Below are positions 51,779-61,101 of a stretch of 64,000 bases of DNA, in pieces (positions within the stretch are counted from its first letter, which is position 1; every line of letters starts with the position of its first letter). Source of the DNA: Streptomyces coffeae (lineage in GTDB: Bacteria > Actinomycetota > Actinomycetes > Streptomycetales > Streptomycetaceae). The position numbers and the translations under genes were made by a program. The notes under the pieces were generated by a model. That model saw only the letters and a list, made by a program, of their open reading frames with translations. It ran no database searches and had not been told where the DNA came from. The stretch lies in contig NZ_JAERRF010000035.1 in NCBI RefSeq assembly GCF_016741875.1, positions 1 through 64,000 of the forward strand, in the 5' to 3' direction.

Positions 51779-52189
51779 CTAGGCGCAGGACGGGCACAGC
51801 CCCTGGTAGGTGACCTCGACCGCGGACACGGTGAAGCCGAACCGTTCCTCCGCCGGGAGACCGGCCAGCAGATCGCCGGTCGGATGGACATCGCGGATGG
51901 TGCCGCAGCCGGAGCACACCAGGTGCTGGTGCGGGTGGTGTGCGTTGGGGTCGTAGCGCTTGGCGCGGCCGTCGGTGGAGACCTCTATGACCTCACCGAG
52001 CGAGACCATCTCCCCCAGGGTGTTGTAGACGGTCGCGCGGGAGATCTCGGGCAGCCGATCTGCCGCACGGGCGTGCACTTCATCGGCCGTGAGATGCACA
52101 TGATCGCCGTCGAGGACCTCCGCAACGACACGTCGCTGGGAGGTCATCCGCCAGCCACGCCCTCGCAGTCGCTCCAGCAGGTCACTCAT
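51779..52189 (-). CDS. Fur-family regulator
   Basis: A 136-residue Fur/PerR-type metalloregulator. The winged helix includes PEISRATVYNTLGEMVSLGE (about 48-67). The metal-binding region is AHHPHQHLVCSGCG (His cluster, Cys92 and Cys95), and the C-terminal CPSCA (Cys132, Cys135) completes a structural zinc site. It diverges from katG over a 405-base gap, the known Streptomyces pattern in which a Fur homologue (FurA/CatR-like) represses the catalase-peroxidase and itself. Oxidation of the metal site or thiols would relieve repression. Confidence 0.9.
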   Translation of the reverse strand: MSDLLERLRGRGWRMTSQRRVVAEVLDGDHVHLTADEVHARAADRLPEISRATVYNTLGEMVSLGEVIEVSTDGRAKRYDPNAHHPHQHLVCSGCGTIRDVHPTGDLLAGLPAEERFGFTVSAVEVTYQGLCPSCA

Positions 52190-52277
52190 ATCGGTTCACC
52201 TATTCAGGTTCGGTGGGACTCCCGAAGTTTACCAATGGACATCCGGGATCCGATCGGATATGGGTTTGGCGCACTTC

Positions 52278-52305
52278 TTGACTTAGATTCTGTCCATCGT
52301 AGGAT
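52278..52305 (+). promoter_or_regulatory. katG promoter
   Basis: TTGACT at 52278-52283 and TAGGAT at 52300-52305 are separated by 16 bases and match the vegetative (HrdB-type) -35/-10 consensus well. The AT-rich sequence between and around them (ACTTAGATTC) is a likely Fur-type operator. The start of transcription would be about 52312. Confidence 0.7.
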
Positions 52306-52361
52306 CGGTTCCGGCGAGAGCCAAGAGACAGGAAGACTCCAGTACGACAGGAGACAGAGAC

Positions 52362-52409
52362 GTGACGGGACCACCGCCGAGCGGCTCCGCGGTGCAGGCC
52401 CTCCGGTGA
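52362..52409 (+). CDS. possible 15-codon leader peptide in the katG 5' leader
   Basis: GTG at 52362 preceded by ACAGGAGACAGAG opens a 15-residue frame (VTGPPPSGSAVQALR) ending in TGA, between the katG promoter and gene. The strong ribosome-binding-site-like sequence is the only support. It could be chance. A regulatory leader peptide is possible. Confidence 0.2.
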   Translation: MTGPPPSGSAVQALR

Positions 52410-52594
52410 AGGCCTCCCGCGTCTCCCTCCACGTCGTACACGAGGACCTCTGCCTTACCGCGTCCGACGAACCACGGCTTCCCGATCGTCCCCTCGATCG
52501 ACGAGGCCGAGGCCATCTCCCGGGGCCGTGCCCCGACCGTTCCACCATCCGCAGTTCATGAGCACCGTGATCCGCCTGGTCCGGAAGGATTCCC

Positions 52595-54811
52595 ATGTCT
52601 GAGAACCATGACGCAATCGTCGTAGACGCGAAGACGGAAGGCGGAGGTGGCTGCCCGGTCGCACACGGGCGTGCCCCGCACCCGACGCAGGGCGGCGGAA
52701 ACCGCCAGTGGTGGCCGGACCGGCTGAACCTGAAGATCCTCGCCAAGAACCCCGCCGTGGCCAACCCCCTCGGTGCGGAGTTCGACTACGCCGAGGCGTT
52801 CAAGGGCCTCGACCTCCCGGCCGTGAAGCGGGACATCGCCGAGGTGCTGACCACCTCGCAGGACTGGTGGCCGGCCGACTTCGGCAACTACGGCCCGCTG
52901 ATGATCCGGATGGCCTGGCACAGCGCGGGCACCTACCGCATCAGCGACGGCCGCGGTGGCGCCGGGGCCGGTCAGCAGCGCTTCGCCCCGCTGAACAGCT
53001 GGCCGGACAACGGCAACCTGGACAAGGCCCGCCGTCTGCTGTGGCCGGTCAAGAAGAAGTACGGCCAGGCCATCTCCTGGGCCGACCTCATGATCCTCAC
53101 CGGCAACGTCGCCCTGGAGACGATGGGCTTCAAGACCTTCGGCTTCGCCGGTGGCCGTGCGGACGTCTGGGAGTCGGAGGAGGACGTCTACTGGGGCCCC
53201 GAGACCACCTGGCTCGGCGATGAGCGCTACAGCGGCGAGCGCGAGCTGGAGAACCCGCTCGGCGCGGTCCAGATGGGTCTGATCTACGTCAACCCGGAGG
53301 GCCCCAACGGCAACCCGGACCCGATCGCCGCGGCCCGCGACATCCGTGAGACGTTCCGCCGCATGGCGATGAACGACGAGGAGACCGTCGCCCTGATCGC
53401 CGGTGGTCACACCTTCGGCAAGACCCACGGCGCCGGCCCGGCCGACCACGTCGGCGACGACCCCGAGGCCGCCGGCCTGGAGGAGCAGGGCCTCGGCTGG
53501 CGGAGCACGTACAACACCGGCAAGGGCGCCGACGCCATCACCAGTGGCCTCGAGGTGACCTGGACCAGCACCCCGGCCCAGTGGGGCCACGAGTTCTTCA
53601 AGAACCTCTTCGAGTACGAGTACGAGCTCACCCAGAGCCCGGCCGGCGCCAACCAGTGGGTGGCGAAGAACGCCGAGGCGATCATCCCCGACGCGCACGA
53701 CCCGTCGAAGAAGCGCCTCCCGATGATGCTCACCACCGACCTGTCGCTGCGTTTCGACCCGGTCTACGAGCAGATCTCGCGCCGCTTCTACGAGAACCCC
53801 GAGCAGTTCGCGGATGCCTTCGCCCGCGCCTGGTACAAGCTGACGCACCGCGACATGGGTCCGGTCGTCCGCTACCTCGGCCCCGAGGTGCCCTCCGAGG
53901 TGCTGCTCTGGCAGGACCCGCTGCCGCAGCGCACCGGTGAGCTCATCGACGCCGCCGACAGCGCCGCGCTCAAGGAGCAGGTCCTCGCCTCGGGCCTGAC
54001 CGTCTCGCAGCTGGTCTCCGCGGCCTGGGCCTCGGCCTCGTCCTTCCGCGGCAGCGACAAGCGCGGCGGTGCCAACGGCGCCCGCGTCCGCCTGGAGCCG
54101 CAGCGCGGCTGGGAGGTCAACAACCCGGACGAGCTCGCCCAGGTGCTTCGCACGCTGGAGGGCATCCAGGAGTCCTTCAACGCCAAGGGCGGCAAGCAGG
54201 TCTCCCTGGCCGACCTGATCGTGCTCGCGGGCAACGCGGCCGTCGAGAAGGCGGCCAAGGACGGCGGTGTCGAGGTCGAGGTGCCGTTCTCGGCGGGCCG
54301 GGTGGACGCCGCGCAGGAGGAGACGGACGTCGAGTCCTTCGCCGCGCTGGAGCCGGCCGCCGACGGCTTCCGCAACTACGTGGGCAAGGGCAACCGCCTG
54401 CCGGCCGAGTACCTGCTGCTCGACAAGGCCAACCTGCTCACCCTGAGCGGCCCCGAGATGACCGTCCTCGTCGGTGGTCTGCGCGTGCTGGGCGCCAACC
54501 ACGGCGGTTCGAAGCACGGTGTCCTCACCGACCGTCCGGGCACCCTGACCAACGACTTCTTCGTCAACCTGCTCGACCTGGGCACGACCTGGAAGTCCAC
54601 CTCGGAGGCGCAGGACGAGTTCGAGGCCCGCGACGCGAGCGGCGCGGTCACCTGGACCGGTACCCGCGCCGACCTGGTCTTCGGCTCGAACTCCGAACTC
54701 CGCGCGCTCGCGGAGGTCTACGCGAGCGATGACACGAAGGAGAAGTTCGTGAAGGACTTCGTCGCCGCCTGGGCCAAGGTCATGGACCTGGACCGCTTCG
54801 ACCTGGTCTGA
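52595..54811 (+). CDS. katG: catalase-peroxidase
   Basis: A 738-residue KatG. The N-terminal haem domain has the distal triad in LMIRMAWHSAGTYR (Arg105, Trp108, His109), the LIYVNPEG tyrosine of the covalent adduct, and the proximal histidine in ALIAGGHTFGKTHG. The C-terminal, haem-less duplicate domain is complete (DLIVLAGNAAVEKAAKDGG). Length and layout match the family. It breaks down hydrogen peroxide and has peroxidase activity in the cytoplasm. ATG 52595 follows GGAAGG. It diverges from the Fur gene, and a perfect hairpin follows the stop. Confidence 0.98.
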   Translation: MSENHDAIVVDAKTEGGGGCPVAHGRAPHPTQGGGNRQWWPDRLNLKILAKNPAVANPLGAEFDYAEAFKGLDLPAVKRDIAEVLTTSQDWWPADFGNYGPLMIRMAWHSAGTYRISDGRGGAGAGQQRFAPLNSWPDNGNLDKARRLLWPVKKKYGQAISWADLMILTGNVALETMGFKTFGFAGGRADVWESEEDVYWGPETTWLGDERYSGERELENPLGAVQMGLIYVNPEGPNGNPDPIAAARDIRETFRRMAMNDEETVALIAGGHTFGKTHGAGPADHVGDDPEAAGLEEQGLGWRSTYNTGKGADAITSGLEVTWTSTPAQWGHEFFKNLFEYEYELTQSPAGANQWVAKNAEAIIPDAHDPSKKRLPMMLTTDLSLRFDPVYEQISRRFYENPEQFADAFARAWYKLTHRDMGPVVRYLGPEVPSEVLLWQDPLPQRTGELIDAADSAALKEQVLASGLTVSQLVSAAWASASSFRGSDKRGGANGARVRLEPQRGWEVNNPDELAQVLRTLEGIQESFNAKGGKQVSLADLIVLAGNAAVEKAAKDGGVEVEVPFSAGRVDAAQEETDVESFAALEPAADGFRNYVGKGNRLPAEYLLLDKANLLTLSGPEMTVLVGGLRVLGANHGGSKHGVLTDRPGTLTNDFFVNLLDLGTTWKSTSEAQDEFEARDASGAVTWTGTRADLVFGSNSELRALAEVYASDDTKEKFVKDFVAAWAKVMDLDRFDLV

Positions 54812-54823
54812 TCCCACCACTCC

Positions 54824-54861
54824 ACGTCCAGGCCGGCCCGGTGACGGGCCGGCCTGGACGT
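54824..54861. terminator. bidirectional terminator between katG and the GGCT-like gene
   Basis: ACGTCCAGGCCGGCCCG (54824-54840) pairs perfectly with its reverse complement at 54845-54861 across a GTGA loop: a 17-bp stem. It sits between convergent genes and should stop transcription both ways. Confidence 0.92.
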
Positions 54862-54866
54862 TGCCG

Positions 54867-55373
54867 TTACGGGGACGGCCTTGTGCCGGGGCGGTTGTCG
54901 TCGGCGGCCAGGTCCGGGGCGATCCGGGCGCACAAGGCGGCGAATGCGGGAAGGTGGCGGGCCGCGAAGTCGTCGGCGTCCCAGGTCTCCGCCCGGACCT
55001 CGCCCTCGCGCCAGAGGTAGGCCCATCCGCGGTCCCCCGAGGCCAGGGTGATCTGGCGCAACTCGTACTCGTCGTCCTCGAACGCGTCGAGGATCTCCCA
55101 CTCCCTGGGGCTCAGCCCGGTGAGCAGCAGACCGGGTGCCGCGGCACCGGAAGCGGGCACGAGTCCGGGGTAGACACGTCGTTCGAGAGCGGCGGCACGC
55201 CAGCCGGGAGCGGTCGTGGGTGAGCTCTGGGGCATCCGTCCGAGCAGCGGTGTGAGTACGGCCTCGAACTGGAGGGTGCCGTAGGCGAACAGCGCGTTGG
55301 GCCCACCGGCGAGCCGACTCCGCAGCGCGGCGTCGGGGCCGGTCGAGTGCTCGACGGGGATGGCGTCCTGCAC
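54867..55373 (-). CDS. gamma-glutamylcyclotransferase-like (AIG2/GGCT fold) protein
   Basis: A 168-residue protein of the GGCT/AIG2 fold. The N-terminal FAYGTLQFEAV is the substrate-binding signature and LDAFEDDEYELRQI carries the acidic general base (about residue 100). Members cyclise gamma-glutamyl groups to 5-oxoproline, or act on related amines. The start is ATG 55373. It follows the MFS gene by 73 bases on the same strand and could be in one transcript with it. The substrate is unknown. Confidence 0.85.
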   Translation of the reverse strand: MQDAIPVEHSTGPDAALRSRLAGGPNALFAYGTLQFEAVLTPLLGRMPQSSPTTAPGWRAAALERRVYPGLVPASGAAAPGLLLTGLSPREWEILDAFEDDEYELRQITLASGDRGWAYLWREGEVRAETWDADDFAARHLPAFAALCARIAPDLAADDNRPGTRPSP

Positions 55374-55446
55374 GTGTCTCTCCGATCCCTCCGCGCCAGA
55401 GGTTCCGTGGCCGACGACCTTCGGGTCACCTTATACGGCAACCACG

Positions 55447-56856
55447 TCAGTGCCCGGCGCGTGCCCCGCTCCCGCTCCTGGACGGCACACACCACCCCGC
55501 GAGACCCGCGGCGATCAGGTAGGCGAGTGCGCCGACGGCCATGCTGACCCGCAGCCCCGCGCCGTAGTCGGTGGCCGTGGCGAGCAGGGTGCCGCCGAGC
55601 GCCACGCCGGTGGCGCTGCCGAGCTGCCGGGTGGTGTTGAACAGGGCGGAGGCGGTGCCCGCGTACGCCGGGGGTGCGGCGCCCATGACGGTGGAGGTGG
55701 AACCGGTGAGGGCGAAGGAGGTGCCGAATCCCGCTGCCATCATCGGGGCCACGAGCAGCGGGTAGGCGGGATCGTCGCCCGCGGCGACCCAGCCGCCAAG
55801 ACCCAGGGCGGCCAGCAGCATGCCGCTGATCACCAGCGGACGATCCCCGGTCCTCCGGGTCAGCCGCCCGGACAGGACGGAGGCGAACATCGTCATCGCC
55901 ACCGCGGGGAACAGCGCCAACCCGGTGGCGAGGGCGCTGAGGCCGCGCTGGTGCTGGAAGTCCAGGCTGGCGGTGAACACCATGCCGTAGAAGCCGAAGT
56001 TGAACAGCAGGCCGATGACGGCGCCACCGCCCAGCGCCCGTGAGCGCAGCAGGCTCGGAGGGAGGGCGGGAGCGCGGGCCAGCCGCTCGCGCACCACAAA
56101 GGCCACGGCCGCCAGCACCGAAAGACCCACTCCGGCGAGGACGGCCGGATCGGACCATCCGCGTCGGCCCGCCTCGTTGAGCGCGGCGGTCAGCAGGGCC
56201 ACCGCCGCCACGACCGCGCACTGTGCCGGCCAGTCCAGGGCCCGGGTGGTGAGCCGCGGGGAGGGCGCCACATGGCGCAGTGTCAGCGCCAGACAGGCGA
56301 TCCCGACGGGCAGATTGATGAGGAACACCCACCGCCAGCCCACCGTGGAGACCAGCAGCCCGCCCAGCAGCGGCCCGGCCGAGGCCGCGATGCCTGCCAC
56401 GGAACCCCATAGCCCGAAGGCCCGCGAGCGGGCGCGGGGATCCGGATACGCCTGCTGGAGAAGAGCCAGCGAACCGGGCACGATCAACGCCGCGCCCAGC
56501 CCCTCCACCACCCGGGCGGCGATCAGGAAGGGGGCGCTCGGCGCGAACGCGCACGCGGCCGAGGCGGCGGTGAACACGGCCACGCCGGCGCAGAAGATAC
56601 GGCGGTTGCCCAGTCTGTCGCCCAGCGCGCCGCCGGTCAGCAGGAAACCGGCGAAGACCAGGGTGTATGCGTCGGTGATCCACTGGATGCCGGTGAGTGA
56701 GGCCGACAGCTCCCGGCCGATCACCGGTACGGCGACGTTGATGACCGTCACATCCAGGATCACCATGAAGTACCCGGCGCACACGGCCAGCAGCGGAACC
56801 AGTGACCCCCTGGACGCGGATGGCTCGTCACCACCGGCCGACTTCGCGAACGCCAT
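55447..56856 (-). CDS. MFS drug exporter (DHA2, 14 segments)
   Basis: A 469-residue transporter with about 14 hydrophobic segments. The early motif GYFMVILDVTVINVAVPVIG is typical of the EmrB/QacA (DHA2) group. The RDR-type loop is GDRLGNRRIFCAG (about residue 79). A central MFS antiporter motif lies in ALGLWGSVAGIAASAGPLLGG-like sequence (about 143-165). ATG 56856 follows GATGGAG. It exports hydrophobic drugs by proton antiport. Direct repeats (TTGTTGT, twice in 18 bases at 56889-56910) lie before the gene and may be a regulator site. Confidence 0.92.
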   Translation of the reverse strand: MAFAKSAGGDEPSASRGSLVPLLAVCAGYFMVILDVTVINVAVPVIGRELSASLTGIQWITDAYTLVFAGFLLTGGALGDRLGNRRIFCAGVAVFTAASAACAFAPSAPFLIAARVVEGLGAALIVPGSLALLQQAYPDPRARSRAFGLWGSVAGIAASAGPLLGGLLVSTVGWRWVFLINLPVGIACLALTLRHVAPSPRLTTRALDWPAQCAVVAAVALLTAALNEAGRRGWSDPAVLAGVGLSVLAAVAFVVRERLARAPALPPSLLRSRALGGGAVIGLLFNFGFYGMVFTASLDFQHQRGLSALATGLALFPAVAMTMFASVLSGRLTRRTGDRPLVISGMLLAALGLGGWVAAGDDPAYPLLVAPMMAAGFGTSFALTGSTSTVMGAAPPAYAGTASALFNTTRQLGSATGVALGGTLLATATDYGAGLRVSMAVGALAYLIAAGLAGWCVPSRSGSGARAGH

Positions 56857-57113
56857 GTCCCCGACTCCATCCCGCTCACGAAGAAACTACAACAAAAGCG
56901 ACAACAAGGATGGATACCACATGGTGCTCAGCGGGAGTGGCCGTGGCGATCGCGCGGGCGGCGGCGCCCGTAGCGGGAGAGAGGTGACCGGCGAGTAGGA
57001 GAAACCCCACAGAACACGCGTTGGCTCAACGGAGGGCTGGCCGATTGCGGTGGCAGCGGTCATCATGACGCAGTCGTCGCTCTCAGCACTCACCCACCCT
57101 GGGACGGAGTTTC

Positions 57114-59060
57114 GTGAACGGATCCCTCGTCAGACCGTTACTGGCCACCGTCCTCCTGCTGCTCTGCCTGACGGCGCCGGATGCCACGGCCGTCCAGCGG
57201 GAACCGGGGCAGCGGGCCGCTCCGGCAGCGGGGAAGGCGGCCCACACCGCGGCGGCGGCCGACTGGAAGGGCCCGCTGAGCACCCGGGGCCGCTGGATCG
57301 TCGACGCCGACGGCAACCGCTTCAAGCTGAAGTCGGGCAACTGGCATGGCGCAAGCGGCACATGGACGGGATCCGGCAGTCCGGACGAGGACGCCAATCA
57401 CCATTCGGGCGAGAACTCCGGCCGGATGCCACTCGGTCTCGACCGAGCGTCCATCAAGGAGATCATCTCCGGATTCCAGGAACTGGGCATCAACAGCATC
57501 CGGCTGCCGTTCTCCAACGAGATGATCCATGACACCCGCCCCGTGACGGACGACTCGGTCGCCGCCAATCCGGAGTTGCGCGGCAGCACGCCGCTCGAGG
57601 TGTACGACGTGGTGGTACGGGAACTCACCGGCGCGGGTCTGGCTGTGATCCTCAACAACCACACCAACACCACACGGTGGTGCTGCGCGGTGGACGGCAA
57701 CGAGCGTTGGAACGCGAGCCAGTCCGCGGCCACCTGGGAGAGCGACTGGCTGTTCATGGCGCGCCGCTACCGGGACAACAAGCGCGTGGTCGGCGCCGAT
57801 CTCTACAACGAGGTGCGCCGCTCCGTATGGGACGACCCCAACTGGGGCCTCGGCGACAACCATGACTGGTACGCCGCCTCCCAGCGCGCCGGTGACCGCA
57901 TCCTGACCGAGGCCAACCCGAATCTGCTGATCATCGTCGAGGGGATCAACTGGACCGGCATACCCGTTGACGGCCTCCCCCACGAGCGGCCCACCCTGGA
58001 GCCCGTGCGCCGGCTGTCGCACACGCTCGTCGACTCCGGCAAGCTGGTCTACTCGGCGCACTTCTACGACTACACCGGTCCGCGCCACACCGGCGCCACC
58101 GGCATCGGGGAGACCAGCGACCCTCGCTACCGTGATCTCAGCCCGGCGGAACTGACCGCCACACTCAAGCGCCAGGCGTTCTACGTGGCTTCCGAATCCG
58201 ACCGTCACTTCACGGCTCCCGTCTGGATCAGTGAGTTCGGCATCGGAGGACGCGAGGAGACCGGGGCGAAGCAGCGGGCCTGGTTCGAGAACTTCGTCGA
58301 TGAACTCATCCGCGCGGACGTGGACTTCGCCTACTGGCCACTCGTCGGACTGCACGAGAACGGCAAGGGAAACGGCTGGGGGCTGCTGCACTGGGACGCC
58401 GCGGGCCACCGTATGGGCCTGTACGACGGGGACGACTGGCGGGCCGGGGCCTGGACCCGGCTGATCAACGCCGAGGGGCGGACGGGTCATATCGATCCGG
58501 TGGCGCGCTGGTCGATGCTCAGCCCAGACCACGGGGACTTCGTGGCCTCCCGGCGGATGCGCGCGCTGCCCGAGCCGGACTGGGACCGCGGGGCGCGCAA
58601 GGCCGCCTGCCCCGACGGGCAGCGGCTGATGGGGCTGAGCCACACCGGCAACCGCGGACTGTGCTCGGACGTGTCCGCCGCTTCACTGGCGGACACCTCC
58701 GGTGGACACGAGGTCGTCACGGATCAGCGGCACGTGGCGGCGGGCCAGGACTGGGCGTCCGGATACACCAAACTCCAGTGTGCGGACGGTCAGTTCCTGA
58801 TGGGCTACAGCGTCCGTGGCTCGGCGGTGTCGGCCGCCCTGTGCGTGGCCGCTTCCCCCGGGAAGCTCGGTGCGGGCGGCCGCACGGTGTGGTTCGACCG
58901 GGGCGACAGCCGGGGGACGGCTCCCAAGGGCGGTGACTTCGCGGACGGCCACTACAAGGGGCAGTGTGCGGACAACGAGTACGCCGCCGGGATCGCCTAC
59001 ACCGGGCGCCTGGGTTCGTCCCGCACCCCGGACGCCCTGTACTGCCGGAAGCTGCGCTGA
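57114..59060 (+). CDS. secreted glycoside hydrolase family 5 cellulase
   Basis: A 648-residue protein with a Sec signal (VRPLLATVLLLLCLTAPDATA, residues 6-26). The GH5 TIM barrel has the acid/base glutamate in ADLYNEVRRSVW (about residue 238) and the nucleophile in VWISEFGIGG (about 372). The last 165 residues form a separate cysteine-rich region with two related halves (CPDGQRLMGLSHTGNRGLC and CADGQFLMGYSVRGSAVSAALC, then CADNEYAAGIAYTG), probably a carbohydrate-binding or surface domain. GTG 57114 follows GGGACGGAG. It cleaves beta-glucans outside the cell. Confidence 0.92.
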   Translation: MNGSLVRPLLATVLLLLCLTAPDATAVQREPGQRAAPAAGKAAHTAAAADWKGPLSTRGRWIVDADGNRFKLKSGNWHGASGTWTGSGSPDEDANHHSGENSGRMPLGLDRASIKEIISGFQELGINSIRLPFSNEMIHDTRPVTDDSVAANPELRGSTPLEVYDVVVRELTGAGLAVILNNHTNTTRWCCAVDGNERWNASQSAATWESDWLFMARRYRDNKRVVGADLYNEVRRSVWDDPNWGLGDNHDWYAASQRAGDRILTEANPNLLIIVEGINWTGIPVDGLPHERPTLEPVRRLSHTLVDSGKLVYSAHFYDYTGPRHTGATGIGETSDPRYRDLSPAELTATLKRQAFYVASESDRHFTAPVWISEFGIGGREETGAKQRAWFENFVDELIRADVDFAYWPLVGLHENGKGNGWGLLHWDAAGHRMGLYDGDDWRAGAWTRLINAEGRTGHIDPVARWSMLSPDHGDFVASRRMRALPEPDWDRGARKAACPDGQRLMGLSHTGNRGLCSDVSAASLADTSGGHEVVTDQRHVAAGQDWASGYTKLQCADGQFLMGYSVRGSAVSAALCVAASPGKLGAGGRTVWFDRGDSRGTAPKGGDFADGHYKGQCADNEYAAGIAYTGRLGSSRTPDALYCRKLR

Positions 59061-59076
59061 GCGGAAACCGCCCACC

Positions 59077-60834
59077 TCATGGTGAGGACAGGGCGACCAC
59101 ACAGCTCTGTGTCCACCGCCGTCGCAGGCTTGCGCGCTGCTGGGGGTCGTCCACGGCCGGATAGCCGAAGGCCCCCGAGGGGCTCTGCTGACGCAGCAGG
59201 AACTCCAGGCCGTCGCGGACGATACGGTGGCCGGCCCAGCCGAGCAGCGCCAGGCTCTGGAGGAGCACGGCCACTTCGTCCAGCTTGTAGTCCTTGCAGG
59301 CGGCCGGAAGGGCCGCGGCCAGTCGTTCGGCGACGGCATGGGCCGAGGAGCCGCGGGAGGACAAACGGCTCGGATCGTCCCCGGCGTACTGGACCAGCCC
59401 CCTCGCGGTCATCGCGGGCGGGCTGCCCTCCGCCATCAGTGGTGCCGGGTCCGCGGAGTCGATGAGGGAGCGCGCGGTCTCCTCGGAGAGCCGGTCCAGT
59501 CGCATCAGCTGCACCACACCACCGGCCGCGGCCGCGGGGATGGCCGTGAGGCCGGAGAGCGCGGTGGCGGTGTCGTCGAGGAAGCGGTCCAGCGTCGCAC
59601 AGCCGCCGGAGGTCGCCCTCAGTCCGTGGGCGCACTCGAACACCACGTCGGCTCCGATGCGTTGCCACAACGACGGCCCCGGCTCGGCTTCGACGCGTTT
59701 GACGACCGAGGCGAGCGCGGAGTGGGCGAGTGCGGGTTCACGAAGCGAACGGGCGCCACGTGCGGCAGCGGCCGCCGCGGGAAGAGCCGCCTCGAGGTCG
59801 GCGGTCACGGCGGCTTCGGCGAGCCAGCCGGTGGCCCGGCGAAGGGCGGCTGCGGTCGGTGCGGCATCGGGCGCCGCCGGGGGTGACGGCCGCTGACGGC
59901 GGATGACGGACGAGCTTCTGGCGAGCAGTCCGGCGAGCGCCGCGACGATGGTCGTGTGGTACGCGGTGGCCCAGGAGCGGTACTCCTCGTCGCCGCCTTC
60001 GAGCCCCGGGTGGACGATCCCTTCCGGACCGGCGACCCGGCCGTCGGGTTCCTGGACCTCGGCGAGAAAGGCCCAGGCCCGCTCCGCCTCCGCCGAATCG
60101 CGGATGCCCAGGCACAGCAGAGAACAGAGCAGCTCCGCGACGAGGTCCGCGTTCCCTCGGCGCCGGCACAGCAGACACAGCGCTTCGAGCAGTTCGATGG
60201 CGCTGGACAGATCGAAATCGGCGCGCCACTTCGGGACGCGCAATCCGAAGTCGGTGGCGTAGAAGATCGTGTGGGTGATCGCGTAGATATCGCGGTCCCC
60301 GAGCCTGAGGACCGATGGGTCCGCGCAGAACAGCGTGAAGGGCAGAATCTCCTCGACCGCGGGCAGCCGGTTTTCGACTCCGGCCAGTTCCATGGTGTGC
60401 AGCAGATCCAGCTGCCGATAAGGGATGCGCTCGAAAGAGGTCGCATAGCGACCTGCCACGGATTGCTCGATGAGGTGGTGGAATTCTTCGTCGTGCTGTC
60501 CGCACAACCGGAGCGCCGCGTGCGTGCCGGCGTACAGCAGAAGTGCGCGCTCATCCCGGCCGACGAGTTCCCGATAGGACGGACGCTTCGCGACGGCACC
60601 CATCCGGTCGAACAGCCGCTGATAGTCCTCGTCGAAAGGGGCGGGGTCCAGCCGGGCGCGCAGTCCGACCAGCAGCGCCATCTCCACCAGCGCCTTGCGG
60701 GCGAAGAGAACGGATCGCTCTTCAGCGGTGTCCGGGTCGAACCGGGTGTGGTGCGCGGCCAGCCAGGAGACCGCTCGCTCTTCGACCGCGCACCACGGTG
60801 GGGGCAGCTCGCTCCCCGCGTTCATCGGTGCCAC
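59077..60834 (-). CDS. DUF6895-like helical repeat protein of unknown function
   Basis: A 585-residue soluble helical protein. The N-terminal 320 residues include a stretch that resembles DUF6895 (DRDIYAITHTIFYATDFG, about residue 180, then SSAIELLEALCLLCRRRGN). The C-terminal 250 residues end with GLEFLLRQQSPSGAFGYPAVDDP, like the QW-type repeats of alpha/alpha-barrel cyclase-fold proteins. No catalytic motif is recognisable. It is transcribed leftward, 69 bases downstream of a 65-residue protein gene, and the two very probably form one unit. The start is ATG or GTG near 60834; an in-frame ATG at 60825 is also possible. I do not know its function. Family assignment rests on memory of the motif only. 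Confidence 0.6.
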   Translation of the reverse strand: MAPMNAGSELPPPWCAVEERAVSWLAAHHTRFDPDTAEERSVLFARKALVEMALLVGLRARLDPAPFDEDYQRLFDRMGAVAKRPSYRELVGRDERALLLYAGTHAALRLCGQHDEEFHHLIEQSVAGRYATSFERIPYRQLDLLHTMELAGVENRLPAVEEILPFTLFCADPSVLRLGDRDIYAITHTIFYATDFGLRVPKWRADFDLSSAIELLEALCLLCRRRGNADLVAELLCSLLCLGIRDSAEAERAWAFLAEVQEPDGRVAGPEGIVHPGLEGGDEEYRSWATAYHTTIVAALAGLLARSSSVIRRQRPSPPAAPDAAPTAAALRRATGWLAEAAVTADLEAALPAAAAAARGARSLREPALAHSALASVVKRVEAEPGPSLWQRIGADVVFECAHGLRATSGGCATLDRFLDDTATALSGLTAIPAAAAGGVVQLMRLDRLSEETARSLIDSADPAPLMAEGSPPAMTARGLVQYAGDDPSRLSSRGSSAHAVAERLAAALPAACKDYKLDEVAVLLQSLALLGWAGHRIVRDGLEFLLRQQSPSGAFGYPAVDDPQQRASLRRRWTQSCVVALSSP

Positions 60835-60903
60835 AACTGCCCCCTCGTCATTCTGTGTCCATGGGGTCGGCCTCGCGCGGCCGCGGAAGCCGCGAGGTCG
60901 CCC

Positions 60904-61101
60904 CTACTGCTCGGCCGCGGCTGTCTCGTCGCATTCGGCCGCGACAACGAGCACGTACTTCTCCCACGCCAACACATATCCCGCGACCTCATCGAGTGTC
61001 GTGGTCGCGCGGACCAGTTGCTCCAGAGGTATTTCGAGATGGACGAGTCCGCTGGTCTGGAGGAACTCCAGGGCCTTCCGGGTATCAATGGAACAGGACA
61101 T
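60904..61101 (-). CDS. 65-residue protein of unknown function paired with the DUF6895-like gene
   Basis: The ATG at 61099-61101 is preceded by CGGAGG with ideal spacing, and the frame has strong coding bias. The protein is amphipathic (ALEFLQTSGLVHLEIPLEQL, then AGYVLAWEKYVLVVAAECDE) and contains two cysteines, at positions 3 and 57. It has no signal peptide. The leader-like N-terminal half and hydrophobic C-terminal half could suit a RiPP precursor, a small regulatory partner or an oligomerising protein. It ends 69 bases before the DUF6895-like start. I recognise no family. Confidence 0.65.
   Translation of the reverse strand: MSCSIDTRKALEFLQTSGLVHLEIPLEQLVRATTTLDEVAGYVLAWEKYVLVVAAECDETAAAEQ

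Larger units (their letters stand above)
52190..52594. other. fur-katG divergent region
   Basis: These 405 bases carry both promoters. The katG promoter is clear (52278-52305). They also contain a long katG 5' leader of about 280 bases with a short open frame (52362-52409). No protein-coding gene of normal size is supported. Confidence 0.7.

Noticed and set aside
52556..54820. Leftward open frame of 754 codons opposite katG
   Set aside because: It is a complete shadow of katG; composition is Val/Gly/Arg/Leu-rich with no domain.
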